DNA of 42,025 bases from an uncultured Bacilli bacterium (GTDB lineage Bacteria; Bacillota_I; Bacilli_A; RF39; UBA660). Numbering within the stretch: the stretch's first letter is position 1; each line of letters opens with the position of its first letter. Positions 22,345-30,325 of the stretch are shown here, in pieces. A program made the position numbers and the translations under genes. The notes under the pieces were generated by a model, which ran no database searches, had not been told where the DNA came from, and saw nothing but the letters and a program-made list of their open reading frames with translations. The stretch is from contig CAKOXR010000005.1 in assembly GCA_934130215.1 (NCBI GenBank), forward strand, positions 1 to 42,025, in the 5' to 3' direction.

Positions 22345-23779
22345 GAAAAAGACAAGAGCGATGTTATCGTCTTTTTCAATCATTCTAATCCTTATATTTG
22401 GTTTAGGTATTCTATCAAATGTTTTACCAAATGCTAAATTTATAGGAAAAGAACTAGTAAACGGAAGTGGTACTGTTGGAGCTAGTTTATCACAAGTTTT
22501 AATGGCACCAATTAAAGGGTTTGCTGATGCAATTGATGTATGTATATTTATCCTTGTATTAGGTGGTTTACTTGCAATTATAAGTAAAACAGAAGCACTT
22601 GAAACAGGTATTAAAGTATTAGTACAAAAATTAAAAGGAAGAGAATTATTATTAATACCATTATTAATGTTTATATTCTCAGTATGTGGAAGTACATATG
22701 GAATGCTTGAAGAAACAGTTGGTTTTTATGCATTACTAGCTGCAACTATGATGGCTGCTGGAATGGATCCTTTAGTAGGATCAGCCGTAGTATTACTAGG
22801 AGCAGGAAGTGGATGTTTAGGATCTACTGTTAACCCATTTGCAGTAGGTGCTGCAGTTGATGCTTTAAGTAAAGTTGGAATTGAACCAAAACAAGGTGGT
22901 ATTATTATAATTGGTGTTGTATTATGGTTAACAACATTATTTATTTCAACAATGTTTGTTATGGCATATGCAAGAAAGGTTAAAAAAGATAAAGGTTCTA
23001 CTTTCTTATCATTAAGAGAACAAGAAGAAGCTGAAAAAACTTATGGTAAATTTGAAGAAAAAGATGGAACAAAAGCAAAATTAACAGGAAAACAAAAATT
23101 AACACTTATTTTCTTTGCTATTGCATTTGTTATAATGATTATAGGATTTATTCCTTGGGAAGAATTTGGTGTTACAATATTCCCTAAATTTACAGGATGG
23201 CTTACTGGTGCTCCACTTGGAGAATGGTATTTTAATGAATCTACTTTATGGTTCTTAATTATTGCTATTATTATATCAATAATTAATGGATTTAAAGAAA
23301 AAGAATTTGTTGATACATTTGTAAAAGGTGCATCTGATATGATAGGTGTTATCTTAATTATTGCTATTGCTAGAGGAGCTAGTGTATTAATGAAAGAAAC
23401 ATATTTAGATAATTACATTATATATAATGCTACTGAAGCACTTGCAAAATTACCAGAACTTGCATTTGTACCATTAAATTATCTATTACATGTTGTTTTA
23501 TCAATATTAGTTCCATCATCATCTGGACTTGCTTCTTTATCTACACCAATAGTTGGACCAATTGCGAATGCTCTTGGATATAGTACAGAAGTATCTGTTA
23601 TGTCAATGGTTTCTGCTAATGGTTTAGTTAATTTAATTACACCAACTTGTGGAGCTATAATGGGTGGACTTGCACTTGCTAAAGTTGAATATACAACATG
23701 GTTTAAATGGGCATTTAAAATAGTAGTTGTAATTGCGATTGCAAATATGGCTGTACTATGTTTATTCGCACTTGTATAA
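22337..23779 (+). CDS. YfcC/ArcD-type basic amino-acid transporter
   Basis: A 480-residue membrane protein with about 11-12 helices of the YfcC (C4-dicarboxylate/basic amino-acid antiporter, AbgT-like) family. The N-terminal MLSSFSIILILIFGLGILSN, the VCGSTYGMLEETVGFY loop, GSGCLGSTVNPFAVGAA and the second-half counterpart SSSGLASLSTPIVGPIANAL followed by NLITPTCGAIMGGLALAKV are typical inverted-repeat substrate motifs. Placement as last gene of the arc operon, overlapping arcC by 8 bases, argues for arginine/ornithine exchange. Exact substrates are inferred from context. It is not the classical APC-type ArcD. Confidence 0.9.
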   Translation: MSKKKTRAMLSSFSIILILIFGLGILSNVLPNAKFIGKELVNGSGTVGASLSQVLMAPIKGFADAIDVCIFILVLGGLLAIISKTEALETGIKVLVQKLKGRELLLIPLLMFIFSVCGSTYGMLEETVGFYALLAATMMAAGMDPLVGSAVVLLGAGSGCLGSTVNPFAVGAAVDALSKVGIEPKQGGIIIIGVVLWLTTLFISTMFVMAYARKVKKDKGSTFLSLREQEEAEKTYGKFEEKDGTKAKLTGKQKLTLIFFAIAFVIMIIGFIPWEEFGVTIFPKFTGWLTGAPLGEWYFNESTLWFLIIAIIISIINGFKEKEFVDTFVKGASDMIGVILIIAIARGASVLMKETYLDNYIIYNATEALAKLPELAFVPLNYLLHVVLSILVPSSSGLASLSTPIVGPIANALGYSTEVSVMSMVSANGLVNLITPTCGAIMGGLALAKVEYTTWFKWAFKIVVVIAIANMAVLCLFALV

Positions 23780-23836
23780 GAATTAATTTGATTTCTTATT
23801 AAAAGTGGGATTAAAATCTTTATAAAAGAATTTGAT

Positions 23837-23867
23837 AAAGCCAGTACTTAATATGTACTGGCTTTTA
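23837..23867 (+). terminator. Terminator of the arc operon
   Basis: AAAGCCAGTAC (23837-23847) pairs perfectly with GTACTGGCTTT (23855-23865) over a 7-base loop, followed by T bases. Confidence 0.9.
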
Positions 23868-23952
23868 TAATGTTTAAATAGATTTATATATTATTTTTGT
23901 TTTAAATTTTAAAAAAATTTGTTATAATTAAATCATTTGAAAGGAAAAAATT

Positions 23953-24645
23953 ATGAAAATTCTTTTTAGTGATTATGATGGAACTTTAAAAAATTATATT
24001 AAAAATCCTAATATATTAGAGAAATATATTTTTAATTTAAATTTAAAAGCAATTGATAAATTTATGGAAAATGGTAATAAATTTATTATAACAACAGGAA
24101 GAAATACTGAATCTATTTTAGATAGTTGTCAAAGAAATAAAGTTAATTATCATTATATAACAGCTTATGATGGTAAAGTTACACTATCTAATGAAGGAAA
24201 AGTTATATATGCTAAATATATAAATAAAAAAATATTAGATTTAATAGATTTTTATAATATTGGGGATATTATAGGATCTTACGGAGTAATTGGAAATACC
24301 AAAAATGAAAATGAAATAATATATTTAGTTATTAAAACATATGGTGATGTAACTTATAAAATAAATCAATTAAGATTAATGTTTAAAGATTTTGATTTTA
24401 ATTATTATAAATTATTAAATAGATTAACTATTTATTATTCATTTGATAAAAAAATGGGAATTGATGAATTAGTTAGATTATTAAATTTAAAAGGAGAAAT
24501 ATATACAGTTGGTGATGGAGCAAATGATAAAACAATGCTTGAAGCATATAATGGTTATAAAATGCTTATAAGTTATCCATCTTTATTTAAAGTTAATTGT
24601 AAAATAACAACAAGTATCCATTCTTTAATAAAGAAAATTAATTAA
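23953..24645 (+). CDS. HAD-superfamily (Cof-type) hydrolase
   Basis: A 230-residue Cof/IIB-type haloacid-dehalogenase phosphatase. Motif I is FSDYDGTL with the nucleophile aspartate at residue 7, motif II ITTGRNT, motif III lysine in the middle region, and motif IV VGDGANDKTMLEAY with the metal-binding aspartates. The Cof cap lies between about 80 and 180. Family members dephosphorylate sugar phosphates, nucleotides or flavin intermediates; substrate unknown here. The protein is somewhat shorter than the usual 260-270 residues. It starts behind AAAGGA. A TATAAT box lies shortly upstream. Confidence 0.88.
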   Translation: MKILFSDYDGTLKNYIKNPNILEKYIFNLNLKAIDKFMENGNKFIITTGRNTESILDSCQRNKVNYHYITAYDGKVTLSNEGKVIYAKYINKKILDLIDFYNIGDIIGSYGVIGNTKNENEIIYLVIKTYGDVTYKINQLRLMFKDFDFNYYKLLNRLTIYYSFDKKMGIDELVRLLNLKGEIYTVGDGANDKTMLEAYNGYKMLISYPSLFKVNCKITTSIHSLIKKIN

Positions 24646-24652
24646 ATTTATC

Positions 24653-24681
24653 TTGTTTCATATTATAATTTATTATATAAT
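24653..24681 (+). promoter_or_regulatory. Promoter of thyX-tmk
   Basis: TTGTTT (24653-24658), 17 bases, TATAAT (24676-24681), 18 bases before the thyX start behind GGAGGT. Confidence 0.55.
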
Positions 24682-24698
24682 AAATATGGAGGTATAAT

Positions 24699-25886
24699 AT
24701 GGAAAAGATGGAAATTTCAATTTTACCAAATTATTATTTAAATTCAGATGGTACTTTCAATATGAAAGAAGCATTAAATTTATGTGGTAAAATTGCTGGT
24801 GTTTGCTATGATAAAGATGGATTTGAACATTTATCTCAGGAAGACCAGAAAAAAACTGATAAAAGAATAAAAAATACAATAGAAAACGGTCATCATAGTG
24901 TTTATGATCATATTATGATTAATTTTAATTTAAAAGGTATTCCTAAAATACTTGCAATGGTTTTAAATAATGAACATCAATATACAACAAGTGAAAAATC
25001 TGGTAGATATACAGATGTTACTTATAAAAATACATCATTAACTGAAAGAGAAATTAATTTATATACTAAATGGGTTAAAATATTTAAAGATTTGATAAAA
25101 AATAGATATCCTTTCTTTAGTGATTTTAAAATTAAAACATTGGCTCAAGAAAATGCAAGATATTTAATAACTGTATTTATGCCAACTGAAATGATTTATT
25201 CAACAACTTTAAGACAAATAAATTATATAGTTTCATTTTTTAAAAAATATATAAATGAACATAAAAATTCTAATGATTATTTAGAAAAAAAACTTGTTAT
25301 TACAATGCAAGAATTTATAGAAAAATTATATAAATTAAATGTATTAGACGATAGATTAATGAATAATGAAAAAAATAGAGATATTACCTTATTTGGTAAT
25401 GATTTAAAAAGAAGAAATGATATTTTTTCACATATTTATTCATGTAATTATGAAATATCTTTTGTTGGTCTTGCTCAAGCACAAAGACATAGAACAATTT
25501 CTTATCAAATGGAAAGAATGGAAGATAAAAAATATTTTGTTCCACCAATTATTAATGTTGAAAATTTAAAACAAGAATGGTTAAATGATATAAAATCTCT
25601 TGTTGATGTTATACCACAAGGAGAATTAGTTTTAGTAAATGAAACTGGAACTTATGATAATTTTATTTTAAAAACAAAAGAAAGATTATGTTCAGCAGCT
25701 CAACTTGAAATAATGAAATCAACTAGAGATAATTTACTAAAATATAAAGATGCTTTAGATAAAAATGATAGTTATTTAAAAGAAGATATTAAAAAGTATG
25801 TAAAAGGAGCTAGATGTACATTTGGATTTAATTGTACTCAAAAATGTAACTTTAATGAAGGCATTACTTTAGAAAGGGATATTTAA
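24699..25886 (+). CDS. thyX: Duplicated ThyX-like flavin-dependent thymidylate synthase
   Basis: A 395-residue protein of the ThyX family, which methylates dUMP with methylenetetrahydrofolate and FAD. Ordinary ThyX is about 220-260 residues with one RHR(x7)S motif. Here the fold appears twice. In the first half, H65-H66-S67 and VYDH are followed by N91-E92-H93 (x7) S101-G-R-Y, so RHR is replaced by NEH but the serine and RY are kept. In the second half, R263-H264-R265 is intact but the x7 position is R273, not S. The C-terminal part has LCSAAQLEIM and a cysteine cluster (ARCTFGFNCTQKC). One composite active site per chain is a reasonable inference. It shares the TAATG junction with tmk. Confidence 0.82.
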   Translation: MEKMEISILPNYYLNSDGTFNMKEALNLCGKIAGVCYDKDGFEHLSQEDQKKTDKRIKNTIENGHHSVYDHIMINFNLKGIPKILAMVLNNEHQYTTSEKSGRYTDVTYKNTSLTEREINLYTKWVKIFKDLIKNRYPFFSDFKIKTLAQENARYLITVFMPTEMIYSTTLRQINYIVSFFKKYINEHKNSNDYLEKKLVITMQEFIEKLYKLNVLDDRLMNNEKNRDITLFGNDLKRRNDIFSHIYSCNYEISFVGLAQAQRHRTISYQMERMEDKKYFVPPIINVENLKQEWLNDIKSLVDVIPQGELVLVNETGTYDNFILKTKERLCSAAQLEIMKSTRDNLLKYKDALDKNDSYLKEDIKKYVKGARCTFGFNCTQKCNFNEGITLERDI

Positions 25887-26557
25887 TGGGGAAATTAATT
25901 GTTATTGAGGGAGCTTGTGATGGAATAGGTAAAACAACCCAATTTGAGTTATTGAAAACTAAATTAAATAATCTTGGTTATAATGTAGTTTCTCATCATT
26001 TCCCTTCATATGGAGAATATCAAGGAAGTTCAGTTGAACATTATTTAAAAGGAGAATATGGATCTCCGAGTACATTATCTCCTTATTTTATTAACAATTT
26101 GTATGCGATTGATAGAGCAGTTACTTGGAATACAAAATTAAAAAAAGAATATGAAAATAATATTATTTTACTTGATAGATATACTACTTCAAGTTTAATT
26201 TATCAATCAGTTTTTATTGATAATATTGAAGAAAAAAAGAAATTTATAAATTTTGTTATTGATTTTGAATATAAAAAGTTAGGTATTAAAGAACCAGATT
26301 TAGTTATATTTTTAGATGCTCCTTATGAATTAGTTACTTTTATGAGAAAAAATAGAAATCAAAATGATGGAGTTAAAAATGATGTATATGAAAAAGATAC
26401 TATTTTGATGAAAAAAATATATGAAAATGCTAAATTTGTTTCCAAATATTTAAACTTTTCTATAGTTAATTGTAGTAAAAATAATCAAATGAAATCAATT
26501 GATGAAATACATAATCAAATATATAAATTAGTTAAAAAAAATATAGAAAAAAATTAA
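25886..26557 (+). CDS. tmk: Thymidylate kinase-like protein
   Basis: A 223-residue P-loop nucleoside monophosphate kinase that phosphorylates dTMP to dTDP. The P-loop region reads EGACDGIGKTTQ, which has one residue more than the usual EGxDGSGKSTQ. The LDRYTTSSLIYQ segment corresponds to the DR(Y/W) substrate and LID region, and IFLDAPYELV matches the strand before the LID. The start codon overlaps the thyX stop by one base (TAATG), so the two steps that make dTDP are translationally coupled. Deoxynucleoside kinase is the main alternative, less likely from context. Confidence 0.85.
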   Translation: MGKLIVIEGACDGIGKTTQFELLKTKLNNLGYNVVSHHFPSYGEYQGSSVEHYLKGEYGSPSTLSPYFINNLYAIDRAVTWNTKLKKEYENNIILLDRYTTSSLIYQSVFIDNIEEKKKFINFVIDFEYKKLGIKEPDLVIFLDAPYELVTFMRKNRNQNDGVKNDVYEKDTILMKKIYENAKFVSKYLNFSIVNCSKNNQMKSIDEIHNQIYKLVKKNIEKN

Positions 26558-26591
26558 AAAAAATAGTATAATATTAAATGTAGGAGGAAGT

Positions 26592-27425
26592 ATGAAAAAG
26601 TTTTTAAACATATTAATTACATTTATAATTATATTTTCATTAACAGGATGTGGAAAAAAGGTAGAAGTTAAACCAAAGAGTGCTTTAGAAGTATTAAATA
26701 ATACATTAAAAAATGAAAATGAGATTCATAATGTTAAACTTGATATGAATTTTAATGTTAAAATGAATTATGGTGGATACTCTGTAGATGGTAATTTTAA
26801 TTTAGGAACAACTGTTAGTGAAGAAAACGGTGTTATTAAAAGTATTATAGAATTAGGGGATAATCCTTTTATTGGAAAACAAACTATTTATTTAGATGAT
26901 AAAAATGTTTATTATTCATCAAAATTAGTAGATAAAATTTATAATATTGAAACAGAAAATAATGACTGGATTATAACTGATGCAGATAATGATAATGAAA
27001 CTAATAAATATGATTTTAAAAATATTGATATTTTTAAATTATTTAATGAAAATGATTTTTATTTATTAAATCGTAATGGAGAAATTGGATCTTATCGTTT
27101 AGTTGTATCAAAAGATTTATTAAATCGAATTGATAAATATTTTAATCCTGATTCTTCTTTGAATTTTGATAATTTTAATACTACATTTAATATAGATATA
27201 ACTATTGATGAAAAAAATAATAGATTTACTAATATAAAATCTGATTTAACTGATTCTTTAAAAAATATGGATTTAGATAATGAATATAAAGATGTTATTC
27301 AAAATTTAAGTTTTGATATTAAAATTATGTATGATAATATTAATATAAATATTCCTGATTCTATTAAAACAAATGCAATTAGTAATGAAGAATATTTTAC
27401 TAAAATAAAAGATTTATTAGGGTAA
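26592..27425 (+). CDS. Lipoprotein of unknown function
   Basis: A 277-residue secreted lipoprotein. The signal peptide (KKFLNILITFIIIFSLTGCG) ends in lipobox LTGC, so the cysteine at about position 20 would be lipidated. The mature part is strand-rich with repeated amphipathic segments (VKLDMNFNVKMNYGGYSVDG; TIYLDDKNVYYSSKL), a pattern shared with LppX/LolA-like or DUF-type lipoproteins that bind hydrophobic ligands, but I assign no family. A -10-like TATAAT is just upstream, the ribosome binding site is TAGGAGG, and a strong terminator follows. Confidence 0.75.
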   Translation: MKKFLNILITFIIIFSLTGCGKKVEVKPKSALEVLNNTLKNENEIHNVKLDMNFNVKMNYGGYSVDGNFNLGTTVSEENGVIKSIIELGDNPFIGKQTIYLDDKNVYYSSKLVDKIYNIETENNDWIITDADNDNETNKYDFKNIDIFKLFNENDFYLLNRNGEIGSYRLVVSKDLLNRIDKYFNPDSSLNFDNFNTTFNIDITIDEKNNRFTNIKSDLTDSLKNMDLDNEYKDVIQNLSFDIKIMYDNININIPDSIKTNAISNEEYFTKIKDLLG

Positions 27426-27426
27426 T

Positions 27427-27453
27427 AAAAAGTGGATTTTTTCCACTTTTTTT
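27427..27453 (+). terminator. Terminator after the lipoprotein gene
   Basis: AAAAAGTGGA (27427-27436) pairs with TCCACTTTTT (27442-27451) around TTTTT; perfect 10-bp stem with T-tail. Confidence 0.85.
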
Positions 27454-27507
27454 ATTATATTATTTTTAATTATTAATAATTGTGGTACAATGTATATGGT
27501 GTTAGTT

Positions 27508-28350
27508 ATGAAAGAATTTATAAATGAATTTTTAAATCAAAGACCAAATGTTATAGGAGCATTCGGTTATGGATCAGGGGTTTTTAAACAATTGGGATAC
27601 AATAATAAAGATAATCCGCAGATAGATTTAATTTTAGTTGTTGATGATATTAAATCTTGGCATAAAGAAAATATAAATAAGAATCCTAAAGATTATTCTT
27701 TTATAGGAAAAAACTTTTTTATGAAAGCTTCCATTAACCAAATAAAAGGTTTAACTGGTATAACATATCAAAGCAATATTAAATATAAAAATCATTTATT
27801 TAAATATGGAGTTATTGAATATTGCGATTTTGTAAAAAATTTAGAAACATGGGATAGTTTTTATGTTGCAGGTAGATTACAAAAACCAATTTTAGTTATT
27901 AAAAGTAATAATGTTATAGATGATTTAATTATAAAAAATAGAAGAAATGCCTGTAAAATTGGTCTTTTATGTTTAGATGAAAAAACAGTTTCAAATTTAT
28001 TTTTAACTATTTGTAAACTATCATATACAGGTGATACTAGAATGACCGTTGCAGAAAATCCTCATAAAGTAAATAATATAGTAGGTGCTTCTTATGATAA
28101 ATTTATGATGATGTATAATTTTGATGATTTATATAAAATAAATGGGAAAAAAATCGAATATAATATTAATTTAGATAATTTACCATCTTCATTATCAAAA
28201 ATAAATAAAACAAAAAAAGATATATTAGAGTATTTATATAATTTAAATAAAAAAGAAAGTTTTAATCAAACAATAAAAGGATTAAAAACTAATGGAATTA
28301 TTAAATCTTTTAAATATGGATTTGCAAAAATATTAAAAAAATTTAAATAA
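27508..28350 (+). CDS. Tam41/Mmp37-like phosphatidate cytidylyltransferase
   Basis: A 280-residue protein of the Tam41 (Mmp37) family, the mitochondrial CDP-diacylglycerol synthase that makes CDP-DAG from phosphatidate and CTP. The match is block by block: GAFGYGSGVFKQLGY (nucleotidyltransferase glycine loop), QIDLILVVDD, SWHKENINKNPKDYS, YGVIEYCDFVKNLETWDSFY, VAGRLQKPILVI, KLSYTGDTRMTVAENPHKV and NNIVGASY. Eukaryotic Tam41 is longer through targeting and insert regions. It carries no membrane helices, fitting a peripheral membrane enzyme. I chose ATG 27508: a -10-like TACAAT at 27486-27491 would put the transcript start past the ATG at 27490. It precedes the Smr gene by 21 bases. Confidence 0.85.
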   Translation: MKEFINEFLNQRPNVIGAFGYGSGVFKQLGYNNKDNPQIDLILVVDDIKSWHKENINKNPKDYSFIGKNFFMKASINQIKGLTGITYQSNIKYKNHLFKYGVIEYCDFVKNLETWDSFYVAGRLQKPILVIKSNNVIDDLIIKNRRNACKIGLLCLDEKTVSNLFLTICKLSYTGDTRMTVAENPHKVNNIVGASYDKFMMMYNFDDLYKINGKKIEYNINLDNLPSSLSKINKTKKDILEYLYNLNKKESFNQTIKGLKTNGIIKSFKYGFAKILKKFK

Positions 28351-28371
28351 ATTATTTAGAAAGGTATAAAA

Positions 28372-28650
28372 ATGAATATTAATAATATAGTTTTTATAGA
28401 TAATTTACCAACTTTAGATCTACATGGATTTACAAGAGATTTTGCAATTATTGAAATAAACCAATTTATAAAAGATAATTTAAAAATGCAAAATGAATTT
28501 ATTGTTATAATTCATGGAAAGGGTAGTGGAATTATAAAAGCCGCTTGTCAAAAAACAATAGAAAAAAACAAATATGTTAAAGATTATAAAATATGGTATT
28601 TAAATGATGGATGTACAGTTGTTCAATTAGATAAAAAATGCTTTAATTAA
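28372..28650 (+). CDS. Stand-alone Smr-domain protein
   Basis: A 92-residue protein that is essentially one Smr domain, as found at the C-terminus of MutS2. LDLHGFTRDFAIIEINQFI contains the LDxH motif and IIHGKGSGIIKAACQKTI contains HGxGxG, the two hallmark motifs. Smr domains bind or cut DNA or RNA; in Firmicutes they are linked to ribosome rescue and branched DNA. It has AGAAAGG as ribosome binding site and is probably co-transcribed with the Tam41-like gene. No MutS2 core is present. Confidence 0.9.
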   Translation: MNINNIVFIDNLPTLDLHGFTRDFAIIEINQFIKDNLKMQNEFIVIIHGKGSGIIKAACQKTIEKNKYVKDYKIWYLNDGCTVVQLDKKCFN

Positions 28651-28651
28651 T

Positions 28652-28681
28652 TTGACAAAAATAAGAATTATGTGTTAAAAT
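28652..28681 (+). promoter_or_regulatory. Promoter of the two 533-residue surface protein genes
   Basis: TTGACA (28652-28657), 18 bases, TAAAAT (28676-28681). The gene begins 28 bases later behind GAGGGGGA. No terminator is seen between the two exported-protein genes, so this promoter probably serves both. Confidence 0.55.
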
Positions 28682-28708
28682 ATGGTCGTATTGTGAGGGG
28701 GATTATAT

Positions 28709-30310
28709 ATGAATGAACAAAGAAAAAATACAGTTATTGATTTTTTAGTTCAATTAATATTTATCATTTTATTTGTAATATTATTAATTTGGTTATTTCC
28801 AACTAAAGATTGGTTAAAACAAAATTATTTTAATAATGGATCTTATATTGAAGAAAAAGAATCAGTAATTACTGATCAAACATTTGTTGATAACATTAAC
28901 AATATGATGGAAGGAGCTAAATCATATTTTGGTTATGATGTTAATTTACCAGAAGATGACCAAAGTGTAGAAGTTACACTTGGAGAATTAGTTGAAAAAC
29001 ATATTATTGTTATGCCAAAAGATAAAAAGGGTAACAAATGTGATGAATCATCTAAAGCTACAATTACCAAAACTTTAAATGGATATGCTATAAAAGTAGA
29101 GTTAACTTGTGGTAAAACAAGTGATTATATTATTAGAAATGTTGGATGTAATCCATTCTGTGAAAATAATTGTAGTACTCAAAAATGTAAATTAGAATAT
29201 GAATATTCTAAAAAAATCAATGGTTATTGGACTAACTGGAGTAACTGGAGTAGTTGGTCAACAAATAAAAAAACAGCAAGTGATACTTTAAAAGTTGATA
29301 AAAAAGTTGTTACATCTAAGATATGTCCAAATGGATATAAATTAAACAATGATAAAACAGCTTGTGTTAAAACTAGTACATCAGAAATAGTTGTTGATGC
29401 AACCGTTAATAAAACATGTCCTAATGGTTACACATTAGATGGAAATACTTGTTATAAAACAGGTTCTACAACTGTTAGTAAGAATGCAGAAGTAAATTAT
29501 TCTTGTAATAATGGATACTATTTTAATGGTAGTATGTGTGAAAAAAATACAGAATCAACAAAAACTATACCTGCTAAAGTAAGTTATAGTTGTCCAAGTG
29601 GTTACATTGATAATGGTTATAGTTGTTATAAACAAGATATAGTTGCCGCAAGAAGAAGTACTAGTTATGGTTGCCCAAGTGGTTATTCTTATTCATCTGG
29701 AACTTGTCAAAAAACAATTAAGAGAATAGGTTCATCTGGTGGATCTAATTGTTCAATTACTTATGAAAGAGATTGTAAAAATGGATGTAAAGTAGTTCAA
29801 AAAGAAACTTGTACATATACAACTAAACCAAGTAAAAATTATTCATATAGTTGTGATAATGGTAGATTATCAGGTTCTAGTTGTATAATTGATAATTATA
29901 TCAATAAAATAGAACATTATTCATGTTCTAAAGGTGTTATTAATGGTAATGTTTGTGTTATAAATGAATCATCTACTGATATGGTAGCACCTAATGTTAG
30001 TTACAAATGTAGCGAAGGAACTTTATCTGGTGATAAATGTATTATAACAGAAAAAACTGAAGATAAAAAAGATGTTCAAATTACATATAGTTGTAAAGAA
30101 GGGGTATTAAAAGACAATAAATGTGTAATTACAAAAGAATCTCCTGAAAGCACTAAATATACTTTGAAACAAGTAACTTATTATAGATATTCATCTAGAA
30201 AATATGTTAAAGAAAGTATTTCTTATAAATGGAGTACTTCTAAAGAAGATAAAAAATTAATTGATGATGGATATAAGTTAACTGGAAAAACTAGAAAAAA
30301 ATGTTCTTAA
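28709..30310 (+). CDS. Cysteine-rich surface protein with WxxWxxW motif
   Basis: A 533-residue protein anchored by one N-terminal membrane helix (about 12-32) with the rest outside. Residues about 40-150 form a conserved-looking domain (SVEVTLGELVEKHIIVMPKD), followed by a cysteine-dense segment CNPFCENNCSTQKC. Then WTNWSNWSSW resembles the tryptophan ladder of thrombospondin type-1 repeats. From about 200 to 490 come at least seven cysteine-paired repeats of the form C-x-N/S-G-Y-x(4-6)-C (CPNGYTLDGNTC, CNNGYYFNGSMC, CPSGYIDNGYSC, CKEGVLKDNKC). The regular two-cysteine units suggest a disulfide-braced extracellular rod. I know no named family. Adhesion is a guess. The next gene follows 15 bases later. 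Confidence 0.75.
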   Translation: MNEQRKNTVIDFLVQLIFIILFVILLIWLFPTKDWLKQNYFNNGSYIEEKESVITDQTFVDNINNMMEGAKSYFGYDVNLPEDDQSVEVTLGELVEKHIIVMPKDKKGNKCDESSKATITKTLNGYAIKVELTCGKTSDYIIRNVGCNPFCENNCSTQKCKLEYEYSKKINGYWTNWSNWSSWSTNKKTASDTLKVDKKVVTSKICPNGYKLNNDKTACVKTSTSEIVVDATVNKTCPNGYTLDGNTCYKTGSTTVSKNAEVNYSCNNGYYFNGSMCEKNTESTKTIPAKVSYSCPSGYIDNGYSCYKQDIVAARRSTSYGCPSGYSYSSGTCQKTIKRIGSSGGSNCSITYERDCKNGCKVVQKETCTYTTKPSKNYSYSCDNGRLSGSSCIIDNYINKIEHYSCSKGVINGNVCVINESSTDMVAPNVSYKCSEGTLSGDKCIITEKTEDKKDVQITYSCKEGVLKDNKCVITKESPESTKYTLKQVTYYRYSSRKYVKESISYKWSTSKEDKKLIDDGYKLTGKTRKKCS

Positions 30311-30325
30311 TAAGGGGGGATTTAT

